A program made the position numbers and the translations under genes. Shown one piece after another: positions 9,022-17,947 of a DNA stretch of 64,000 nt; position 1 is the stretch's first letter; every line of letters starts with the position of its first letter. The stretch is taken from positions 1-64,000 of the forward strand of contig QCOG01000001.1 of assembly GCA_003213015.1 (NCBI GenBank), in the 5' to 3' direction. The stretch is from Pelagibacteraceae bacterium AG-430-F16. Its GTDB lineage: Bacteria; Pseudomonadota; Alphaproteobacteria; Pelagibacterales; Pelagibacteraceae. The notes under the pieces were generated by a model. The model saw only the letters and a program-made list of their open reading frames with translations, made no database searches and was not told the origin of the DNA.

Positions 9022-9053
9022 AAAACTTATTTAATTTCAATAAGTTTTTTTTT
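9022..9053 (+). terminator. Intrinsic terminator of the lipoprotein gene
   Basis: AAAACTTATT (9022-9031) pairs with AATAAGTTTT (9039-9048) around a 7-base loop and runs into nine T residues (9045-9053). It overlaps the last codons of the convergent heat-shock gene. Confidence 0.7.
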
Positions 9054-9473
9054 CTTGTAATCAGGTATTATTCTTTCACAAGCGATAGTTAGCAAACCAT
9101 CCTTTAACTCAGCTCCATTTACTTTAACATCATCTGCTATTGTAAATGATCTTGCAAATTGTCTTTGAGATATTCCTTTATGTAAAATCTCCCCTTCCTG
9201 ATCTTTGTTATCTGATTTTTCTGTCTGTTTTGTTCTAACAGTCAGCATATTATCTTCGAACTCCACCTCTATATCTTTTTTAGTAAAACCGGCTAAAGCA
9301 ACTTCAATAGAATATTTATCTTTGCCTGTTTTTCTAATATTGTAAGGCGGGTAGTTTGATTTTATACTCATTCCTCCATTACCCAATATGTTCTCAAATT
9401 GATCAAACATGTCGTCAAAACCAATCGAAAATGGTCTTAAAGAATTGAATATTGATAGATCCTTACTTGTCAT
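9027..9473 (-). CDS. Small heat-shock protein (Hsp20/IbpA-type alpha-crystallin)
   Basis: ATP-independent holdase that binds unfolding proteins and passes them to DnaK/ClpB. With the start at 9473 the protein has 148 residues. An N-terminal arm (FDDMFDQFENIL) is followed by the alpha-crystallin domain (about 35-125, with VALAGFTKKDIEVEFEDNML) and a C-terminal IEI oligomerisation motif at the very end. The start was chosen because a perfect AAGGAGGA ribosome site precedes this ATG. A start seven codons upstream lacks one. A heat-shock-type promoter lies at 9529-9558. Confidence 0.93.
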   Translation of the reverse strand: MTSKDLSIFNSLRPFSIGFDDMFDQFENILGNGGMSIKSNYPPYNIRKTGKDKYSIEVALAGFTKKDIEVEFEDNMLTVRTKQTEKSDNKDQEGEILHKGISQRQFARSFTIADDVKVNGAELKDGLLTIACERIIPDYKKKKLIEIK

Positions 9474-9528
9474 ATTGTCCTCCTTTGTTAGCAAGAATTA
9501 TTAAGGTCCCGTTAGGCAACCTTAAAAT

Positions 9529-9558
9529 TTATATGGTAACTATTTTTATTTTTTCAAG
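9529..9558 (-). promoter_or_regulatory. Candidate sigma-32 (RpoH) promoter of the small heat-shock gene
   Basis: On the minus strand CTTGAAAA (CTTG at 9558-9555) is followed after 18 bases by CCATATAA (9536-9529). This matches the alphaproteobacterial heat-shock pattern CTTG-N17/18-CYTAT. It lies 56 bases upstream of the start codon and just downstream of the oligopeptidase stop. Confidence 0.6.
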
Positions 9559-9567
9559 ATGTTAGAA

Positions 9568-11643
9568 TTAAATTTTTTTTGCAATCTTACATATGAAAGC
9601 ATAGTCAAAAGCTATCTCCTTAATAATTCCGTCCCGACCAGATTTACCTCCATGACCTGCATTCATTTCAGTTTTTAAAAGTAAAAGATTATTGTCAGTT
9701 TTGTTGTCTCTTAACTTTGCAGTAAATTTTAGAGGTTCGTCAAATAAAACTCTATTGTCGCTGAGGCTTGTAGTAATTAAAATATTTGGATAATCCATTT
9801 TTTTAATATTGTTATACGGCGCGTATGAGTAAATATACTCAAAGTGTTCCTTGTTATCTTTTGCATTTCCAAACTCATCAAATTCTCCAATCGTTAAGGG
9901 CAATGAGTGATCGAGATTAGTTGTTAAACTATCGACAAACGGAACAGCCATAATCATACCTAAAAATAGATCTGGTTTTTCATTTACTACCGCTCCCATC
10001 AGCAAACCGCCAGCTGATCCTCCCATACCAATAATTTTTTTCTTTGAGGTATATTTTTTATCAATTAAAAATTTTGCACAAGATATGTAGTCTTGAAAAG
10101 TATTTTTCTTGTTCAATAATTTTCCTTCTTTCCACCACTTCATACCTCTTTCCATTCCTCCTCTAATATGGGCTGTTGCCCAAATGATATCTCTATTGAT
10201 TAAGCTTAATCTGGTAGAGGAGAACGACGGCCACATCGAATTTCCGTAAGAACCATATCCATACAAAAGCAAGTTTGAATTACCATCCAGTTTTGTAGTT
10301 TTTTTTCTTGTGATAGTGATTGGAATTATTCTTCCATCATGCCCTTCACACTCGAGTCTTTCAACAATATAATCACTAGAATTATGACCTGAAGGAATTA
10401 TTTGCTCTTTGACAAGTTTTTTTTCCTTAGTTTTTAGGTTATAAATAAAGGTTCTAGATGGTGTTTTAGGAGTAGAATATGAAATATATATTTCATCTGT
10501 TTTACGGTCTTTCTGCATAAGAGAAACAGATGAATCATAAACTTTTTCGTCAGTAAATATTATTTCTTCCTCTTTATTTGTTTTAAGATTTTTGACGTAA
10601 ATGTTATCGAGTGCATTCCTAAGCTCAGATCTGATTTGCCAATTATCAAGGAAAGTTAAATTTCCAATCATAGTTTCTGATTGGTTTGGAATATAAGTTT
10701 CCCATACTTTAGACCCAATATTATTTGAAATTAAAATTTTAAAATCCTCAGCGTTCTCATTTGTGTGCATGTAAAAATTTCCACCCCATGAATTTACACT
10801 GTAAATGACACCTCTTTTTCTTTTTTGAATAAGTTTAGGCTCAGGTTTTTTTTCATCTATACCAAAGTAATATTTCTCTGATGTGTTGTGATCTGAGCTA
10901 TTTATAAAATAATACTTTTCGTCAGAACTTATTCCAATGCCCACGGTGAATGCTTTTGTTTTTTCTTCAAATATAAGCAAATCTTCATTAATAGATGATC
11001 CAATTTGATGTCTAAAAATTGTTCTTGGTCTATGATTTTCATCTAACTTAGAATAAAAAATATATTTGTCATCTATACTAAAATTAATTGAACCAGAAGT
11101 GTTTTCAATTTTTTCAGTAATTAACTTGCCAGTTTTAATATCTCTGACATAAATTGTGAAATATTCTGAACCTTTTAAATCTAAAGAGTAAGCAAGAAAT
11201 TTGTCATTATAGCTTACTTCAAGATCACCAACTCCAAAATATTCAGTTTTCAATTTACTTTTTTCTTTATCGCCATTCCAAATTTCCTCAACTTCATCAG
11301 TTCCAATTTTTTTTCGGCATTTAATAGAATAGTTTCCTTTTTTAGTTGTTTTCGTCCAATATTCGTAACTTTTGTCTTTATAAGGAAGAGATTTATCGTC
11401 TAACTTTATTCTTCCTTTGATTTCATTAAATAAAGTTTTTTGGAATTCTTTTGTATCTTGTAAGTGATACTCAGTATACTTATTTTCTTCCTCTAAATAC
11501 TTTCTTACCTCAGGTAAAAGCTTTGAACTGTCTTTCAAAACTTCCAATATGTTTTTTTGATGAACCCAGCTATAATCGTCTGTCCAGGTGACGTTATGAC
11601 AAGATTTTGTCTCTGATTTTTTTGAAAGTTGTGGTATTTTCAT
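9568..11643 (-). CDS. ptrB: Oligopeptidase B (S9A serine peptidase)
   Basis: Cytoplasmic peptidase that cleaves short peptides, usually after Lys or Arg. The 691 residues give the full family length. An N-terminal beta-propeller (about 70-410) is followed by the alpha/beta-hydrolase domain with YGYGSYG and AHIRGGMERGMKWW. The catalytic triad can be read as Ser543 (GGSAGG), Asp629 (SLSDNRV) and His664 (NAGHGG). No signal peptide is present. The gene is divergent from the J-domain gene with a 13-base gap, and monocistronic as far as can be seen. Confidence 0.93.
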   Translation of the reverse strand: MKIPQLSKKSETKSCHNVTWTDDYSWVHQKNILEVLKDSSKLLPEVRKYLEEENKYTEYHLQDTKEFQKTLFNEIKGRIKLDDKSLPYKDKSYEYWTKTTKKGNYSIKCRKKIGTDEVEEIWNGDKEKSKLKTEYFGVGDLEVSYNDKFLAYSLDLKGSEYFTIYVRDIKTGKLITEKIENTSGSINFSIDDKYIFYSKLDENHRPRTIFRHQIGSSINEDLLIFEEKTKAFTVGIGISSDEKYYFINSSDHNTSEKYYFGIDEKKPEPKLIQKRKRGVIYSVNSWGGNFYMHTNENAEDFKILISNNIGSKVWETYIPNQSETMIGNLTFLDNWQIRSELRNALDNIYVKNLKTNKEEEIIFTDEKVYDSSVSLMQKDRKTDEIYISYSTPKTPSRTFIYNLKTKEKKLVKEQIIPSGHNSSDYIVERLECEGHDGRIIPITITRKKTTKLDGNSNLLLYGYGSYGNSMWPSFSSTRLSLINRDIIWATAHIRGGMERGMKWWKEGKLLNKKNTFQDYISCAKFLIDKKYTSKKKIIGMGGSAGGLLMGAVVNEKPDLFLGMIMAVPFVDSLTTNLDHSLPLTIGEFDEFGNAKDNKEHFEYIYSYAPYNNIKKMDYPNILITTSLSDNRVLFDEPLKFTAKLRDNKTDNNLLLLKTEMNAGHGGKSGRDGIIKEIAFDYAFICKIAKKI

Positions 11644-11656
11644 AATTACTATTTAC

Positions 11657-12163
11657 ATGAATTTTTTTTTTATAACACTTGTTATTTTTGTCGTAATATA
11701 TTTAATATTGAATTGGTTTGCTAAAACCTCGAGTAGAAAAATTTCAAAATTTATAAGGTCGTTTGTAATTATTTTATCTATAGTACTTGCTATTGCAATG
11801 GTAGTTGCTGGAAGATATATATTTTCACTGCCCTTTTTATTAATGGTGCTCCCTATATTAAAAACAAAAGCTGGTTTTACTCTTTTTCAATTATTTAGGT
11901 TTTGGGGTTTATTAAACGTTCTAAAAAATTCTGGAAGATTTAATTTTAATAATTTTAATAAAAATCTCAATACTAGTGAGATTACTCTAGATGAGGCGTA
12001 CAAAATCCTTAATCTCGATCCTAAAAAAAAATATTCAAAAGATGAAATTTTAAATTCTTATAAAAAAATAATGAAAAAAATACATCCAGACATAAGCCCT
12101 GAGTTGACAAGATTAGCTTCAATTGTAAATGAGGCTAAGGACGTTGTTCTAAGAAACGTTTGA
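11657..12163 (+). CDS. Membrane-anchored J-domain protein
   Basis: Probable DnaK co-chaperone held at the inner membrane. The 168 residues include two or three hydrophobic helices in the first 70. A short basic linker leads to a C-terminal J-domain with the HPD tripeptide at residues 143-145 (KKIHPDISPEL). It has the layout of the alphaproteobacterial relatives of the mitochondrial import motor protein Pam18/TIM14: membrane helix first, J-domain last, no zinc domain. The 3' end overlaps the convergent glycosyltransferase gene by 15 bases. Confidence 0.85.
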   Translation: MNFFFITLVIFVVIYLILNWFAKTSSRKISKFIRSFVIILSIVLAIAMVVAGRYIFSLPFLLMVLPILKTKAGFTLFQLFRFWGLLNVLKNSGRFNFNNFNKNLNTSEITLDEAYKILNLDPKKKYSKDEILNSYKKIMKKIHPDISPELTRLASIVNEAKDVVLRNV

Positions 12164-13117
12164 CAAAATTTCATCTAGTTTTTTTTGTATCTCTAAGGGA
12201 CTTATTTTATCTTTCCCTAAAGTATCATGATTAACTGTTTTTGCTCCTTCAGGAAGTATGGGATGCATTAGAGAGCTGTAACTTCCATAAACTAGAGGTG
12301 TATCGGCCATAAGCACAATTGTCGGAATATTGAGAGCAGCAGATAAATGACTGAAACTCGAATCGTTACATACTGCAACATTACAATTTTTAATAATAGG
12401 AATTATTTTACCAATATTTAAATTATTTAATGGTATACAAAATTCTTTTAAATCTGATTGAGTAATTTGATCCAAAATTTCAATTTCCTCCTTTGCATTC
12501 CCTGTTGCAATAAAAAATTTACATTTCCCCTTTTTTAATGTGTTTTTCATCACTTCTATAAATATTTTCGAGGGAACTCTTTTTGTTTCGCCTGATCCAC
12601 CTGTACCAAGAACAATATTAATTTCATCATTACTAATTGAGTAATTTTTCTTTGCTTGAGCAATAGAATCTGGCTTTAAATTTATAATAGGGTTCTCTCT
12701 TACATCAACTTTTAAAGAATCTTTTATAAATTTTTTGGCTGTCTCAGTAATATGTTGATTTTTTTTTTTAAAAAATTTGTAACAATTTATATCTTTAATC
12801 CCACCTATTTTTGCAGCCATATAAAATCTAAGCGAAGAATTAAAAATAAAAACTTTATCAAACTTTTTATTTTTTAAATCGTTTATAAGATTAAAGAATC
12901 CTTTAATTCCCACATGTCTATTTTCAACTTCACTTCTTTCAAGATAAATAATTTCTTTAATGTATTTTTCTTCATTTAAATATTCCAGAGCTTTAGTGTT
13001 TTTTTTAACCATTAAGGAAATTTTTTCTCCGTAATAATTTGAAATAGCTTTAACATAAGGGAGAAACATAATCATATCTCCAATCCCCATTCGATTTTGA
13101 ATAACAAGTATTTTCAT
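12149..13117 (-). CDS. Family 9 glycosyltransferase (heptosyltransferase-like)
   Basis: GT-B fold transferase of the ADP-heptose:LPS heptosyltransferase family, 322 residues. It shows the N-terminal ILVIQNRMGIGDMIMFLPYV (the family's R-x-G/D-M-x-x-P signature). A C-terminal donor-binding stretch with the family D/H motif CNDSSFSHLSAAL is near residue 250. It would act on the LPS core at the cytoplasmic face of the inner membrane. It is isolated from the lipid A genes at 37-42 kb. The exact sugar is not known. Confidence 0.87.
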   Translation of the reverse strand: MKILVIQNRMGIGDMIMFLPYVKAISNYYGEKISLMVKKNTKALEYLNEEKYIKEIIYLERSEVENRHVGIKGFFNLINDLKNKKFDKVFIFNSSLRFYMAAKIGGIKDINCYKFFKKKNQHITETAKKFIKDSLKVDVRENPIINLKPDSIAQAKKNYSISNDEINIVLGTGGSGETKRVPSKIFIEVMKNTLKKGKCKFFIATGNAKEEIEILDQITQSDLKEFCIPLNNLNIGKIIPIIKNCNVAVCNDSSFSHLSAALNIPTIVLMADTPLVYGSYSSLMHPILPEGAKTVNHDTLGKDKISPLEIQKKLDEILSNVS

Positions 13118-13165
13118 AGATTCTTTGTATCTTTACTAAAAAAAAAATATTAGTTAAATTTAATT

Positions 13166-14053
13166 ATGGGAGAAATAAAAGGCATTTATGCGGCGGCTGT
13201 TTCTATACTAAATAATGATTTATCATTAGATGTTAACAAAACAGTAAAACACTGTGAAAATATAATAAATGATGGTTGTCATGGAGTTGTTTTATTTGGG
13301 AGCACTGGTCAATCACAGTTAGTACCTCTTAATGAAAAAATTGAGATGATTAATTTTGTCTCAAAAAATGAGAAAATTAAAGATAAGTTGATTATTGGAA
13401 CTGGACTAAATTCACTAGTAGAAAATATAAATTTTTTAAAATTATCTTTAAATATGGGTCTTAATAAATTTTTGATTATGCCTCCAGCCTACTATAATTA
13501 TGGAGATAAAGAGGTAATAGAATATTATACAAAATTAATTAAATCTGTTCCTGATGCAAAAATAATTCTTTATAACTTTGAAAAACTTTGTGGATATAAA
13601 TTTTCAGTTGAGTGTGTTGAAAATTTAGCAGCTAGATTTCACAAAAATATAATCGGTGTGAAAGACAGCTCATACAATCTTATGGGAAACCTCAATATCA
13701 AAAATTTTTCTATTTTACCTGGATCAGAATTGAAACTCCTAAGTGGGCTTAAGAAAGATTGTTCTGGAATAATAACAGCCACATGTAATGTTACTGCTAA
13801 TCTTGCGAGAAAAGTTTTTGATGACTTTGAACAAAACAAAGAGCAAACTGCAAATAATAAATTGTGTGAAATTAGAAAAGCTTTTGATCAGTTTAATTTA
13901 ATATCAGGTTTACATTCATTTCTTGGTTTAACTGATAAGCAGTTTTTAAATATATTACCTACATGTTCTCTACTTAATAAACAAGATGAGAAAATTCTCA
14001 TAGATAAACTTAAAGATTTAAACTTTTTAAAAAAGGATTTTAAAGCTGCATAA
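13166..14053 (+). CDS. DapA/NAL-family aldolase or lyase
   Basis: TIM-barrel Schiff-base aldolase of the dihydrodipicolinate synthase / N-acetylneuraminate lyase family, 295 residues. The GSTGQ pyruvate-binding loop is at 45-49 (GTTGE in true DapA). Tyr136 (ILYNF) and the Schiff-base lysine Lys166 (GVKDSS) are present. The altered loop and the YNFEKLCGYKFS region suggest a paralogue working on another 2-keto acid rather than the housekeeping lysine-pathway enzyme. One base separates it from the cyclopropane synthase gene, so they share an operon. Confidence 0.85.
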   Translation: MGEIKGIYAAAVSILNNDLSLDVNKTVKHCENIINDGCHGVVLFGSTGQSQLVPLNEKIEMINFVSKNEKIKDKLIIGTGLNSLVENINFLKLSLNMGLNKFLIMPPAYYNYGDKEVIEYYTKLIKSVPDAKIILYNFEKLCGYKFSVECVENLAARFHKNIIGVKDSSYNLMGNLNIKNFSILPGSELKLLSGLKKDCSGIITATCNVTANLARKVFDDFEQNKEQTANNKLCEIRKAFDQFNLISGLHSFLGLTDKQFLNILPTCSLLNKQDEKILIDKLKDLNFLKKDFKAA

Positions 14054-14054
14054 A

Positions 14055-15245
14055 ATGAAACTAGTTAATTTTTTGAATGATCTATTTAAAGAAGATGGAT
14101 TTAGATTAATTGATGCAAACAAAAGAGAATTCTTAATTGGAAAACCTGAGAAAAAAAATCCTTTAATATTAGAACTGTTAGACTCATCTATGCATTATAA
14201 ACTTTTGTTACTTCCTGAACTATATTTAGGAGAAGGCTATATGGATGGTAAGATTAAGATTCACAATGGAACTATTACAGAATTCTTAGAAATAACTTTA
14301 AAAAATCTTAGAAAACACCATCCAAATAATTTTAGTAAGGTGATAAATAAAATATTAGGCACCTACAGATATTTGACAAACTTTAATTTCGCAAAACAAT
14401 CAAAAAAAAACGTAGCGCATCATTACGATATATCGGAAAAACTTTATGATCTATTTCTTGATGAAAAAAGACAATACTCTTGTGCATATTTTAAAAATAA
14501 GAATGATACTTTAGAAGAAGCGCAAAATAATAAAATCGATCACATAATTAAGAAATTAAATATAAGGGACAATCAAACTGTTCTTGATATTGGTTCGGGG
14601 TGGGGTGGTATGGCAATTGAGATTGCAAAAAAAACAAAAGCCAGAGTCCTTGGTATAACTTTGTCCGAAAATCAACTTAAATATAGTAGACAAAAAGCGA
14701 AGCAAATGAATCTTGAAAATCAGGTTGAGTTCAAATTAATAGATTACAGAGAATTAAAATCAAAATTTGATAGAATTGTTAGTGTTGGGATGTTCGAACA
14801 TGTTGGAAAAAAATTTTATAAAAAATACTTTAAATGCGTACATGATCTTTTAAATAAAAATGGGGCCGCATTAATTCATACTATTGGTTCGATCGATAAG
14901 CCTAGAGATCCCCAACCTTGGATTTCTAAATACATTTTTCCAGGGGGTTATACGCCTAGCTTAAGCGAAATTGCAAGGCCAATAGAAGACTCAAATTTAA
15001 TATTAAATGATTTAGAGGTTTTTAGATTACATTACGCACATACTTTGAGAAATTGGAGAGTAAGGTTTCTTAATAAAAAAGATAAAGTATTAGAAATGTT
15101 TGACGAGAGATTTTTAAGAATGTGGGAATTTTATTTAGCTGGCTGTGAGATGGCTTTTAAGTGGGGAGATCAGGTTGTATTTCAATTACAATTGAGTAAG
15201 GATAAAACTACAATACCACTTACAAGAGACTATATTTATCAATAA
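14055..15245 (+). CDS. cfa: Cyclopropane-fatty-acyl-phospholipid synthase
   Basis: SAM-dependent enzyme that adds a methylene bridge to unsaturated acyl chains of membrane phospholipids. The 396 residues comprise an N-terminal lipid-binding domain followed by the methyltransferase domain, with motif I VLDIGSGWGGMAIEI at 176-190. Downstream are VSVGMFEHVG and FIFPGGY-like segments typical of CFA synthases (here YIFPGGYTPSLSE) and the terminal FQLQLSK. Of the two starts near the 5' end, the ATG one base after the aldolase stop gives the family length. Confidence 0.93.
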   Translation: MKLVNFLNDLFKEDGFRLIDANKREFLIGKPEKKNPLILELLDSSMHYKLLLLPELYLGEGYMDGKIKIHNGTITEFLEITLKNLRKHHPNNFSKVINKILGTYRYLTNFNFAKQSKKNVAHHYDISEKLYDLFLDEKRQYSCAYFKNKNDTLEEAQNNKIDHIIKKLNIRDNQTVLDIGSGWGGMAIEIAKKTKARVLGITLSENQLKYSRQKAKQMNLENQVEFKLIDYRELKSKFDRIVSVGMFEHVGKKFYKKYFKCVHDLLNKNGAALIHTIGSIDKPRDPQPWISKYIFPGGYTPSLSEIARPIEDSNLILNDLEVFRLHYAHTLRNWRVRFLNKKDKVLEMFDERFLRMWEFYLAGCEMAFKWGDQVVFQLQLSKDKTTIPLTRDYIYQ

Positions 15246-15271
15246 ATTACTGATAATTTTAAAGTCTCCTA

Positions 15272-16427
15272 ATGAAAAAAAATAAGAAAAGAAAAAAAAA
15301 GATCTTAAAGAAAAAGAAACCTAAACAAAAAGCCAAGAAAAGTTTTAAGCGAACTAAAATAAAAAAAAAAGAGCAAAAAAAAACTTAAAAAAACCACAAA
15401 AAGACGATCACAAAAACAGTCGAGTTTTTTAAAAAAAATTATCTTTTTACAAGAAAGTATAAAAAGCAAACTAAGTATTAAAATTAACCTAAATCCTGAA
15501 AAAAAAATTCAAAGTTTTTTTGATTTCATTGAAAAAAAAATTTTTGATACGAAAAAGCTGATTATTGAAGAGAAGCAGAAGTTTAAAATACGAGAAGTTG
15601 AGAGGGAAAGACAACAAAAAAGGGCAGAGGAAAAAGCTAAAATAGAGCTTTTAAAAAAGCAGGTTGAGCTTAAAAAAACTGAATTAAAAGAGGAAAAGCA
15701 TTTACAAAAAGAGAGAGCTAGAGACTTAAAGAGATTCTTAAGACATGAACAGGCACTTTTAAGAGAAGAGCAAGCTGAGGTTCAAAGGAAATTTCTTGAA
15801 GAAATTAAGATAGAAAAACAAATTGAAAAATTTAGAATAAGAGAGGTAAAAGAGCTGGAAACATTAGAGCGAATTTCTTTAAAAGAAAAAAGAGATGATT
15901 ATAGCGAAATCCAGGAAAGAATAGATAAGTTAAAAGAAAAATATAGGCTTATTAGAGATCAAAAAATTCGTGAGCGGTTGGAAGCGTTAGGAATAAAAAC
16001 TCTGGACGAAGATGACAGAGAAACTTTATTAAAAAAGGAAAAAAATTATATTGCTGCAAGACAACTAGTAGAAACATCTTTAGAAAGTTTTTATAGAAGT
16101 GCGTCTAGTTTAGTTTTCCAACTAAACAAGCGACACTTAACAAAAGATATGTCTATATTCAGATGTATTGATAGAAGGTTTGAAACAGGTGAAATATTTA
16201 TAAAGTGGGACGAGTCCAATGATGATGAATGGCTTATACTTATTTATATAAAAGATAATTCACCTGAAGGAAAAATAATTATCGAAGATAAATGCAATTA
16301 TGAAAAATATTTTTCAGATGAATACCAGTCAAATGAAATATTCAAGGCATCAGATAAAATGGTAGATTCACTCACTCAACTTTTATACCGTGAGCGAAGT
16401 AAGAACGTAAATCAATCACTTACGTAA
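15272..16427 (+). CDS. Lysine-rich coiled-coil protein, function unknown; apparent +1 frameshift
   Basis: From the ATG at 15272 the reading frame gives 38 residues, more than half of them lysine, and stops at 15386. The +1 frame is open from 15363 to 16427 but has no ATG, GTG or TTG for 200 codons. Removing one A from the A-runs at 15361-15383 joins them into a 384-residue protein. It has a polybasic head, a Lys/Glu/Arg-rich coiled coil of about 200 residues (many KERERQQKRAEEK-like heptads) and a C-terminal globular domain of about 130 residues with RCIDRRFETGEIFIKWD. The head suggests nucleic-acid or membrane-phosphate binding. I do not recognise the family. It overlaps the convergent regulator gene by 16 bases. 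Confidence 0.7.
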
Positions 16428-17836
16428 ACAGACACACCCCTTGCGTTTACATCAACATCAAATTTTTTATGAAGAGGGGGAAAAGCTCTTTGTGAACAAT
16501 CAAGTCTATCACAAGTTCTACAGGATACACCAATTGGAATTTCTGTTTTTTTATCACTTAAACTTAAATTTTCCGTGTAGACGAAATCTTTAGCATACTT
16601 GGCTTCACAACCTAGACCTATTGAAAGCATACTTTTTTTCTGTCCATATCTTCCCACACCTTTTTCAACTGTTCTTGCAATACAAACATATTTTTCTCCG
16701 TTTGTCATTTTGCTTACAGCGGCTTGTATTACACCAGGTCTTGAAAATGCTGAATAGACGTTCCATCTTGGGCAAGCTCCACCATATCTTGGAATTTCTA
16801 TACCAGATAAAGAAAACCTTTTTGAGATATTTCCAGCAACATCGACCCTTAAAAAATGAAAGGGAATTCCCGGCAATTTAGGATCCTGCAAACTCGTTAC
16901 TCTATGAGCGACCTGTTCAAACGATGTCGCAAAAGTATTTTGAAGCAGTTCTAAGTCATATTTCAATTTTTTACATTCAGAGTGAAATAATTTGTAAGGC
17001 ATTAAAATTGCTGCACCACAATAGTTCAATAATGCAATTTGGGTAAGTCTTTTGGACTCTTCTGTAGGAAATTTAAATTCAGACAAATAATCATTTATTT
17101 CTTCCATGGCTCCTTCCTGAGCTATTTGGGCTGCTGCGTGAAGTTTCTTAGTTTCTAATGAATTATAATCACTTAACAAAAGTTCTTTTTTATTTTTATC
17201 AAAAATTTTTGAAAAAGGTTTACCCTCGTCAGGAATTACATCTTTAACCGTAATTGAATATTCTGTTTTTAAAAACTCACATAGTGCAACATATCTTGTA
17301 CGATTATTCTTTTGAACTTTTTCGAAAACATTATTTGCAAATTCTTCTAATTTTGGAAAATAATTTTTCTTTTCTTGTAAAAAATCAGAAATTACTTCAC
17401 CAGGAAAAGCAGTTTTTCTGCTATCAATAATCTTTCCAGATAAATTTTCTACTTTGTTAATTATTTCATGATCTCTTTGCTTAAAACTATCTCCTAATTT
17501 TATTAAAGCTTTTGCAATTTTAGGGTTTGTATTTACAAGATCTTTTACCTCTGGTCCCACTATATCTAAGTCCTCGAATAACTTATCGTCCAGCAATTCT
17601 GATATGTTGTTAACGAGGTTTAAGTCAGATTTATTAGTTAAATCTAAAAGTTCAATTTTTAACTCTTCACAAACTTTTAGTAATAAATCTCCGTCAATTT
17701 TTCGTTTTCCACTCTCAATTAAATTAAGATAGCTAGCAGAAATCCCTAATTGTTCTGCCAATTTATTTGCTTGAAGACCTAATTGACGTCTAAATGACTT
17801 GATTTTTGGTCCTATTTTAAGATCAACTTGACTCAT
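16412..17836 (-). CDS. RamB/ScfR-like XRE-family regulator of short-chain acyl-CoA metabolism
   Basis: 474 residues. The N-terminal XRE helix-turn-helix (about 8-62, LRRQLGLQANKLAEQLGISA) is followed by a linker and a degenerate IrrE-peptidase-like domain (DUF955; AAAQIAQEGAMEEI, with no HEXXH). The C-terminal short-chain fatty-acyl-CoA regulator domain carries a cysteine cluster (VSCRTCDRLDCSQRAFP). In Actinobacteria this family includes RamB, which controls aceA and acetate use. Here the gene is divergent from aceA, which supports the same role. A cluster of TTTGTAAA-like sites separates the two and starts 18 bases from this start codon, so autoregulation is likely. No gap separates it from the convergent Lys-rich gene. 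Confidence 0.88.
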   Translation of the reverse strand: MSQVDLKIGPKIKSFRRQLGLQANKLAEQLGISASYLNLIESGKRKIDGDLLLKVCEELKIELLDLTNKSDLNLVNNISELLDDKLFEDLDIVGPEVKDLVNTNPKIAKALIKLGDSFKQRDHEIINKVENLSGKIIDSRKTAFPGEVISDFLQEKKNYFPKLEEFANNVFEKVQKNNRTRYVALCEFLKTEYSITVKDVIPDEGKPFSKIFDKNKKELLLSDYNSLETKKLHAAAQIAQEGAMEEINDYLSEFKFPTEESKRLTQIALLNYCGAAILMPYKLFHSECKKLKYDLELLQNTFATSFEQVAHRVTSLQDPKLPGIPFHFLRVDVAGNISKRFSLSGIEIPRYGGACPRWNVYSAFSRPGVIQAAVSKMTNGEKYVCIARTVEKGVGRYGQKKSMLSIGLGCEAKYAKDFVYTENLSLSDKKTEIPIGVSCRTCDRLDCSQRAFPPLHKKFDVDVNARGVSVYVSD

Positions 17837-17853
17837 ATTTTCTATTAGTAAAC

Positions 17854-17934
17854 TTTGTAAATTATTATTTACAATAAATTTCCTTATTTTACAAGGGTTT
17901 TAATTTATTTTATTGATTTTGTAAATTTTGTAAA
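17854..17934. promoter_or_regulatory. Candidate operator cluster for the RamB-like regulator
   Basis: Five copies of a TTTGTAAA / TTTACAA half-site lie in 81 bases. The copies are TTTGTAAA at 17854-17861, TTTACAA at 17868-17874, TTTTACAA at 17887-17894, and two head-to-tail TTTTGTAAA copies at 17917-17925 and 17926-17934. The motif differs by one base from the TTTGCAAA core reported for RamB in Corynebacterium. The first two copies form an inverted pair. The stretch lies between the regulator start and the 53-aa ORF/aceA, where both promoters must be. Confidence 0.6.
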
Positions 17935-17947
17935 TTATAACAAATTC

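Noticed and set aside
15363-15978. Non-coding spacer or RNA gene between cfa and the acyl-CoA regulator
   Set aside because: The stretch is open in one frame, has coiled-coil composition and is continuous with the downstream ORF.
16404-16425. Hairpin ACGTAA...TTACGT between the Lys-rich gene and the regulator as a terminator
   Set aside because: Only six AT-rich pairs, nine-base loop and no T-run on either strand.
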